A DNA stretch of 64,000 nt from Channallabes apus (lineage: Eukaryota; Chordata; Actinopteri; Siluriformes; Clariidae), in the NCBI GenBank assembly GCA_030522415.1, contig CM060118.1:17959151-18023150 (forward strand), in the 5' to 3' direction. The position numbers and the translations under genes were made by a program. Of the stretch, positions 47,759-64,000 are shown piece by piece (the stretch's first letter is position 1; each line of letters begins with the position of its first letter). The notes beneath the pieces were generated by a model. It searched no databases. It saw only the letters and a program-made list of their open reading frames with translations, and was not told the origin of the DNA.

Positions 47759-50700
47759 GTAATAATAAAGCTTTCACGAGAGAGAGAGAATTTGTGATTT
47801 TGAAATAGTTTAGGTTAACAATTTCATACTCCATGTTTTTTTTTTTTATTTGAGCAAATGAAATGACCAAAGCAGTGACGTAGGTTTGTTTAGTCAGAAA
47901 TTAGGATCAAGCAAGTTTTCAAATATTTATATCCATGTAATTATACATTTATTATTGAGTTCTTATGGATAAGTTTTATAGTTTTGGTCTCTTGAATTAA
48001 TTCCATGGGTTTCAGTCCAAGTTTCAATAGGACAAAAAGCTCTACAAATGCCAGCTGAGCCCTAACATGTTCTTGCTTTCCTATTTAACTTCGAGAAGAT
48101 GGATATAACAAACCTAACAAAATACCCAACCAACAGAGCAAATCTAAATCACAGCATTTCTATTTTATTTAGACTCTTTCTCTCATTTATGTCAAACGTT
48201 TTCAGATTTTTATGTCACTAAACTTTTGCTGATGAATCCTTAAATCTAACAACGCAGTTTGATTTTCTACATCAGTGACTCTGTTTATATAAATTTGTTA
48301 ATTGTAATGCATTGTACACAGTGTTATAGAACCTCTCAAAACATGCCCGAAGATAATCTACACTTAACAATAAACAAACCAATAATGCATAGTCTTTGAA
48401 ATAGTAATGCCTTTCATAAGGAGACATTTATTAAATGTTGATGGAACACAATCAGTAGTTTTTCTGTCACAAGAAAGTTTTTAGAGCAGAGCACGTTATT
48501 CTTTCTTCTGTCTCTGACTGAGTTCAAAAGAGAAAAAACACAGGCTGGTGAGGAAATACTGTACGGCTTAAGATATATCATGAACTTGTATTACATTGAA
48601 TACATGCATACAATCCACAACATGAAATATATAACTATTAATAGGTTGAAAAACAAAGTTTTATTCATTAATTGTTTAAAAAGAATCAATAGTTGTCAAT
48701 CACTTTGATAGAAGAGAAATTAAACACGGGAATGTTCTGATATATTTCTCTTACTATATTAAATGTTTACTATTGTTTTCAGTTTTTTAACTGCATATAA
48801 GCATTACTGGCGGCACGGTGGTGTATTGGTTAGCACTGTCGCCTTGCACCTCCGGGGTCCGGGTTCGATTCCCGGCCAGTCTCGGTTCCTATCTCTGTTA
48901 ATGGAGTTTATGTTCTTCCCGTGCTTGGTGGGTTTCCTTCCACAGTCCAAAGACATGTAGATCAGGCTAATTGGTGTTCCGAAAATTGCCCATAGTGTGT
49001 GAGTGTATGTGTGTTTGTGCCCTGCGAGGGATTGGCACCCTGTCCAGGGTATACCCCACCTCGTGCCCTAAGCCTCCTGGGATAGGCTTCAGGTCCCCAT
49101 GACCCTGAATACAGGATAAAGCGGTATAGATGATGAGTGAGAAGCATTACTAGGCTTAGATTAGGAGTGAAATAAGGAGTTAGAATTTTTTTATATACAA
49201 ATCTGTCTTGCCCATATCTGGCTTGTTGTAGGAGAAGATTGTTAGATAATGTGGCCTTTTCTTAATAAACCTGATGTACAGGAAACTCTGTGTTTTATTC
49301 CAGGGTTGATTACGAGCGGATTAAGGCAGTCGGTCCAGACCGTGCGGCCGCTGAATGGCTCCTAAGGTGCGGGGCCAAAGTTCGTTTCCGTGGTTTCGAC
49401 CGTTGGCAACACGATTACAACGGGCTCCCGACTGGGCCACTCGGTCGATATCAAATCCAGGCCATCGATGCCACAGAATCCTGCATCATGTACAGGGGAT
49501 TCGATTACCTGGGTGAGTGACAACTTCACACAATAACTGATAAGATAGTGTATGATCCTGATACAGTATCCATGCTTTATTGTTCTCTAATCTTCTTTCT
49601 TCTTTCCACCCCTTTGACCTTTTGTCAACATTAAATGTTCATTTTATTGCTGCATTATTGCTGCACTTGTCGTTTCTGCAGTTGTTTCAGCTGTGTTTCC
49701 GTCTTCTCCACTATTTTCATTTGTGAAGTTAATATTCACACATACAGTACCAGAGGGTGCCATTTGTAAATGTTTTGCTCAGCAGTAGGTTCTGTTGACG
49801 ATGTCAAGTTTTTTTTAATGTGCAAAAATGCTTTACAAACATACCCATGGTACTGGCCCTGGCATGTGAACTTGGCTCCTTGATATTGGACAACATTTCA
49901 AAATACAACATTGAAAAAATACCAGGTGCTGTTTGTCCCGTCTACCAAGTTTGGGTGAGTCTGTGCCCACTGTAGCCTCAGATTCTTGTTCTTAGCTGAA
50001 AGGAATAAAACCCAGTGTGGTCTTCTGCTCTTGTAGCCCATCAGCCTCTAGGACTGATTTGTTATGAATTCAGAAATGCTTTTCTGCTCACCATAGTTGT
50101 AAAGTCTGTTTAGTTTTTTTTTTTTAGGTTCCATGACTTTTTGTCAGCTCGAACCTGTCTCTTATCCCTGTAATCTCTCTCATCAACTAGGCTTTTCCAC
50201 TCACTGGATGGAGGAGATAAATGTTTTTTGAATTACTCAAACCAACCTGTCTGGCATCAACAACTTTACCATAATCATAGTCACTCAGATCACACGTTTC
50301 CCTAATTCTAATGTTTGATTTGAACATTACCTGAAGCTTTTGACCTGTCTCTACATAATTTTATGCATTACACTAAATGAGCAGAGGTAGAAGTGTTCCC
50401 TATTAAAGTGATCATTGGGTATATAATGAATAAATCACTACCTTGTGTGTTTGTGTAGATGGTCTGGAGCATGTAGAGGAGATAAAGCTGCAAAAGTGTA
50501 TATATATAGAGGATACATGTCTGGAGCACTTAAGTAAGACCGAGAAGCTGCAGAACAGCATGAGGACGATGGAGATCGTCTCCTGTGGCAACGTGACAGA
50601 CAGAGGCGTCATCGCTCTTCACCACCTGAGGTAGGTGACAAACCATAGAGCTGCTTCCATGCACGATTCAATACAAAATCTTGAGTCTTATTGTCAAGTG

Positions 50701-50852
50701 CTCTGGGTGTGTATGTGCTTTTCTTTTCTCTTCTCAGGAACTTGGAGTATTTGTTCCTTAGTGACCTACCAGGTGTGAGAGAGAAACAAAAAACCACCAA
50801 CGTACTGCAAACTGCACGACCCAATCTCACCATAGAACTTGACCTGGCTTAG
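47649..50852 (+). CDS. dmac2l: DMAC2L / ATP synthase subunit s (factor B), complete, 4 coding exons
   Basis: Mitochondrial inner-membrane protein (ATP5S, coupling factor B), a small leucine-rich-repeat protein related to the complex I assembly factor DMAC2. Coding exons 47649-47758, 49304-49512, 50459-50630 and 50738-50852 are in agreeing phase and give 606 nt and 201 residues. The N-terminus is basic and free of acidic residues for over 30 positions, as expected of a mitochondrial presequence. FWGWLNAVFNKVDYERIKAV, WLLRCGAKVRFRG, LPTGPLGRYQIQAIDATES, VEEIKLQKC, MEIVSCGNVTDRGVIALHHL and LEYLFLSDLPGVREK match mammalian ATP5S throughout; the last three are LRR units. The ATG at 47649 is the first in frame after an upstream stop. 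The gene converges on cdkl1, as in human. Confidence 0.96.
48808..49140 (+). mobile_element. tRNA-headed interspersed repeat, copy 5 (dmac2l intron 2)
   Basis: GGCGGCACGGTGGTGTATTG head, box B GGGTTCGATTCCCGG, body and end ATACAGGATAAAGCGGTATA. Same strand as dmac2l, about 160 bp before its second coding exon. Confidence 0.85.
49304..49512 (+). CDS. dmac2l: dmac2l coding exon 2
   Basis: Residues 37-106, KVDYERIKAVGPDRAAAEWL onward, to MYRGFDYLG. The acceptor is TTATTCCAG|GGTTG and the donor CTGG|GTGAGT. The 48.8-49.14 kb SINE-like repeat lies just upstream in the intron. Confidence 0.96.
50459..50630 (+). CDS. dmac2l: dmac2l coding exon 3: LRR units
   Basis: Residues 107-163. Leucine-rich-repeat-type segments EEIKLQKCIYIEDTCLEHL and MEIVSCGNVTDRGVIALHHL. 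The acceptor is TTGTGTAG|ATGG and the donor CTGAG|GTAGGT. Confidence 0.95.
50738..50852 (+). CDS. dmac2l: dmac2l coding exon 4: C-terminus and stop
   Basis: Residues 164-201, NLEYLFLSDLPGVREKQKTT to TIELDLA, stop TAG at 50850-50852. The acceptor is CTTCTCAG|GAAC. It includes the conserved LSDLPGVREK. Confidence 0.95.
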
Positions 50853-50984
50853 GCCTTAGACCAACATAGCATTTTTTGCAGCATTGACTGACGAATCAAA
50901 AACCTGAGTTTGGATGCAACAATTACAGACAAATGTCTTCAGGAACTAATATGTGACGTCTAATATTAAAGAAGCAAAGTATAT

Positions 50985-50990
50985 AATAAA
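50985..50990 (+). terminator. dmac2l: dmac2l polyadenylation signal
   Basis: AATAAA about 130 nt after the dmac2l stop, the first canonical hexamer on this strand. Confidence 0.6.
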
Positions 50991-51663
50991 TATTGCTATT
51001 GCTGTTTGTGTCTGTATAAAAAATCCTTTTATTAAATATTTTCTCTGTTACAGATTGTTTAACTTATTTTCCATTCAGCTTAATTCTGTTTAATTATCAT
51101 GTTGCTTTTAATCATTTATTTTACTTGGAAATTCAACATATGAAAAATACTTTTCCCAAAACATTTTAACTTTTGCGATTATTTAAAATGTTTACATTGA
51201 AATAATTTTTATGTTGCAAATCAAGTTCAGTGACCTTACCATATATTGTTCCTCACCCATCTCAGGGAATGTTTCCCCAAAATGTATATATAAAAATATT
51301 TTTAAAAACAGGTACAATTAATAGCACATTTATTTAAACATAAAAATGTACATTTATATGTTTACTTTTGCACATTTATAAGTATTTTCAATTTACCACG
51401 CATGGTTCTTCGCCTGATTAAGGAATAATTCATGTAAATGTTGCAAAGTAGCTTAAACAGAGAACTACATATAGGTTTAGTTTTAGATGCTTAATGAGTG
51501 AGCCAGAGACAATGGTGGCAAAAAAAAAAAACTGACAACATGAGGAAGAAACACTTTGAAACGAACCAGAATGTAGAAAGTGTGAATATGAGTCATTAGT
51601 AACGCTCAACTGTATGCTAGAAGGTCAGACTGCGCTAAATGTGTTGAAAAGATCAGCAGTTGT

Positions 51664-51705
51664 AGCCTCAGAGTTGTTTTTGCTGACAAAAACAACTCTG
51701 AGGCT
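51664..51705. repeat. perfect 19-bp inverted repeat (hairpin)
   Basis: AGCCTCAGAGTTGTTTTTG (51664-51682), a 4-nt CTGA loop, then its exact complement (51687-51705). It lies 0.8 kb after the dmac2l stop, in the gap before cdkl1. Confidence 0.9.
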
Positions 51706-52108
51706 TTAGAGTTTGTAGCTTTAAGGCTATAGTGAAGTTATCCACTGAACACCAGATGTGATCTTGATAACAGTAAGTGCAAACATTAGGTTTACTGTAG
51801 GAGAAGGAAGAAGGCTATCAGGATTTACATTTGCAATATCTCAACACTTTTCTGCTTTTTTATTGTGCCATCTAGAGTCAAGTGTAAGAATTAGATTTTA
51901 CTTTTATTGTAACTAGTACTGAAACTGATTACGATTGTCTTGGCCGAGTTAAATTTCTGTTTTTCTTTTTTAATAAAAGTTTGACATGCCGATTCGGATT
52001 TTGAAAGCTATCACATGCTTCTTTCGAGATATGTAAGGCCAGCTGATGGCAGTTTCTTGAATTGCTACTCATCATGCAGTGTGAAAGGGCAGAAGGAAGT
52101 AGCTATTC

Positions 52109-52870
52109 GCACACACTGCCTTGCAAAAGTATTGATACCCCTTAAACCTTTCCACATTCTGTCAACACATTATAACCACAAACAATGTATTGTTGTATTT
52201 TGTTGGGATTTTATGTGATAAAAACAAAGTGACACATAATTATAAAGTGGAAGAAAATTATAAATGGTTTTCAATTATTATTTTTTTTGTGGCATGCATT
52301 TGTATTCAGCCTCCTTTACCCTCCCTGATCCCCAACTAAAATCCAATGGAACTAACTGCCTTCAGAAATCACCTAATTAGTAAACACAGTCCATGTGTGC
52401 GTAATTTACGCCCAGTGTAATTACAGCTTTTCTTTGATGAGGTTTGTTAGAGAAGCCCAAGAAAAACAACAGACAGGTCAGGGATAAAGTTGTGGGATAA
52501 AAAATCTCTCAAGCTTTGAATATCTCACAGTTGATCATCCGAAAATGGAAAGCGTATGGCACATCTGCAAACCTATCAAGACATGGTCAACACTTAAACT
52601 GACATGAGGGGTAAGGAGAAGATTAATCAGAGAAGCTGCCTAGAGGTCCAGGGTAAACCGTGGAGGAGCTGCAGAGATCCACAGCTCAGGTGGGAGAATC
52701 TGTCCACAGGAAAACTATTAGTCATGCACTCTGCAATTCGGGTTTTTATGGCAGAGTGGCAAGAAGAAAGCCATTGATTGACACAGCAAACATGTGGAAG
52801 AAGGTGCTCTGGTCAGATGAGACCAAACTTGAACAAATGTGTGGTGGAAATCGAACACTGAGCAGAATGG
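52109..52870 (+). mobile_element. Tc1-like element, 5' half with transposase remnant
   Basis: Begins ACTGCCTTGCAAAAGTATTG. The coding part at 52660-52911 includes FYGRVARRKPLIDTANMWKK and VLWSDETKLEQ, the first catalytic Asp region of Tc1 transposases. It then diverges, and the C-terminal half is missing. Confidence 0.72.
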
Positions 52871-52919
52871 CCAGAGGCACTGTAAGCTCTCAGGTACCTG
52901 TTATTAGCTAATGTCGCTA

Positions 52920-53890
52920 TGATGGATGCGAGTATAGATATGACACCTAAAATCAGCCTGGATTTGAACTCTATCACTGGATCAGTGCATCTTTACTGTA
53001 CCTGTAAAGCGTAAGTAACCAGAACCGTAGACACTATTCCTTGTGCAAAAATACACAAATAAATAAACAAAATAGTCTCACATGGAAAATTGACAGCTGA
53101 ATATTTAAAACGAACAAATATATTTGGTTATATTCTCTTCAGAAACAGTGCAAGATTCTGGTTCTCTATTAAATGTTCTTAAGCTTTAATGTTGTTAAGA
53201 CAGAAAGATGGTGCATTATAATGTGTTTATATTGGTGGGAATAAGGGATCTGAAAGTAATCTAAAGTTCATCGATTTAACCAGGCGGACAGAAGGAAGCG
53301 TGTATACTTTACACTGAATATTTTAGTCAAGCTGATGATCAGATAATCATTTTGAGGATATCCTATGATATTTGTGTGTTTCAGTCACTTCGGCAGGGAT
53401 TTTGATTTGATTTTGGCAGTTGTAAGTCAGATGGCCCACAGTGAGCAACAGCTGTTAAATAGATTAGAGGGCAAAAGTTTGCATACCCTTTAAAACAAAT
53501 ACATTTTATTTAGTGTCTAAAGTTTTATAAACGTTTTTAGATTATCACAAAATGTTTAAATGGACGAAAATAAAGTAGCAAAAGGGTATTATTTAAAAAG
53601 ACTTTAACCTGAATGTGGTAAATATTATCTCTAGAACCGTAAATACATAACTGCTTGCAACCTCTCGTGTATTCCCTCCGCTGCTTTTGGATACTCTGAC
53701 ATGTATGGAAAAAATTCCCAAAAACGTGTCTCTTGTCAATCTTCCAGATGTTGTGCAAAGCATTGTTTAGATCAGATCGTGAGACAGCATTTTATTATTA
53801 TTTTTATTATTATTATTATTATTACAAAAGAAAAGGAAAGTATTCTGTAAAAGTCATTAAGCACTGATGAGACACAATATCATATCTGAA
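52920..53890. other. intergenic between convergent dmac2l and cdkl1, no gene seen
   Basis: No exon recognised. GGGCAAAAGTTTGCATACCC at 53469 resembles a transposon terminal motif. An ATT repeat occurs at 53797-53823. Confidence 0.45.
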
Positions 53891-53895
53891 AGCTC

Positions 53896-53901
53896 TTTAT
53901 T
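53896..53901 (-). terminator. cdkl1: candidate cdkl1 polyadenylation signal
   Basis: AATAAA on the minus strand about 990 nt past the cdkl1 stop. The convergent dmac2l signal is about 2.9 kb away, so the two transcripts need not overlap. Confidence 0.4.
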
Positions 53902-54533
53902 AAATCACATACAAAAAGAGCAAGAATTTCTTTTTCCCATATGTATTCCCCTATTGAGCCTCTCTTATTGGGAAAACCAACAAAACAAAATGCCATGAGA
54001 TATTTACAGTGAAAGAGAGTACCTTTTGAGTGAATCCGAGTGCTGGGGAATGGGCTTGTGTCTTTAGCAGTTTGGCATTTGGGTGCATGTCAATGGCCAG
54101 AAGATCATTAGCACCACTTGTCAAGGCAACAAGAATATCGATACATGTTTTAAATATTTAAGGTTCTAATGTAAAAGCCATCAAACACAAGTTACCTAGT
54201 TAATTTTTTTTCAAAAACCATGTGATTCATAAGAGTAATTCACTCTAAAATCAACACTTATACACCTAGAGTAATAATATTAGTAGAAGAAATGCTTTTT
54301 TCTGCCTATTACTCTGTCTGAAGTTATAGTAGATGATCTGAGATTAACAATACAGATAGAGAACTAAATAATAAAGGAACTGTTCGATTCCTACACTTGG
54401 TTTAACGTTAATTACCTACTCAGTAATCCTCAAACTTAACAAGGTCATCGTTGGATATGAGACAATCAAAATCTGATGTCTGTGTCATATCACACAGCAC
54501 TTTGGCAATCAGAAAGGCAGTGTCACAACCAGA

Positions 54534-54535
<2 letters not shown>

Positions 54536-54596
<61 letters not shown>
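54536..54596. repeat. (GT)n microsatellite in the cdkl1 3' UTR region
   Basis: About 60 bp, reading as (CA)n on the cdkl1 strand, about 300 bp after the stop codon. Confidence 0.92.
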
Positions 54597-54599
<3 letters not shown>

Positions 54600-54888
54600 C
54601 ATGCAGAGCAGGGCTCTTTGTCAATCACACGGAGTACAGAAACAATCTGATACGTCGTATACAAAAGCTACTGTAGAGCAGTGAACTGACTGATAGTGCA
54701 GCTGTAGATGAGCGAGGACACTTTGTGACCGGAGCACCCAGCATTACCGTCTCAGCGACTTCTGTTCCTGAGCAAGTTGCAAGGTAGTTGAGAGTATGAG
54801 ACACCAAAGTAGAAAAAAATATAATAAAGTGTGTGACGGTATTTTGAAGCAAATTGAGGTTGTACAATGTGGGTTCCAGCACTAAGAT

Positions 54889-64000
<9,112 letters not shown>

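Overview
This is a 64 kb, AT-rich stretch of a vertebrate nuclear genome, almost certainly a teleost fish. Three intron-containing genes have fish-like orthologues of vertebrate proteins. The sequence between them is packed with tRNA-headed SINEs, Tc1/mariner relics, L2/CR1-like LINE pieces, a Tf1/sushi-type Ty3/Gypsy element and long GT/CA microsatellites. The SINE types and the Tc1 load suggest an ostariophysan such as a catfish, but that is inference.

Layout. 1-10 kb: intergenic, with SINEs and microsatellites. 10.19-21.12 kb, minus strand: a complete cpz (carboxypeptidase Z), 11 coding exons and 650 residues, with signal peptide, frizzled-type cysteine-rich domain, M14 metallocarboxypeptidase domain and C-terminal transthyretin-like domain. 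21.1-46.8 kb: a gene-free interval holding Tc1-like elements (24.4, 26.7, 31.3, 33.4, 35.8, 40.9 and 43.4 kb), LINE fragments (25.0, 36.9-38.2 and 39.9 kb), a truncated Gypsy element with its 5' LTR (28.18-30.71 kb) and a SINE with intact target-site duplication (34.0 kb). 46.8-50.99 kb, plus strand: dmac2l (atp5s, factor B), with a non-coding first exon, a CRE/CCAAT-type promoter and four coding exons encoding 201 residues. 53.9-61.55 kb and beyond the right edge, minus strand: cdkl1, of which the last eight coding exons (295 residues) are visible; about 56 N-terminal residues lie outside the window.

How the genes relate. dmac2l and cdkl1 converge tail to tail, as ATP5S/DMAC2L and CDKL1 do in human. 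cpz belongs to a different human chromosomal neighbourhood, so the cpz-dmac2l adjacency is a candidate fish-specific synteny junction. The three products act in unrelated places: secreted/extracellular matrix (cpz), mitochondrial inner membrane (dmac2l) and a CDK-like kinase of the ciliary/cytoplasmic CDKL family (cdkl1). There is no operon-like logic.

I found no convincing new multi-gene system. The observations most worth following are: an apparent self-priming site in the Gypsy element that starts at the predicted transcription start; GT-repeat tracts in place of normal pyrimidine tracts at several splice acceptors; a SINE inserted about 13 bp inside a cdkl1 5' splice site; two mariner-derived repeats sharing an internal deletion; a higher-order minisatellite in cpz intron 1; and a perfect 19-bp hairpin downstream of dmac2l.
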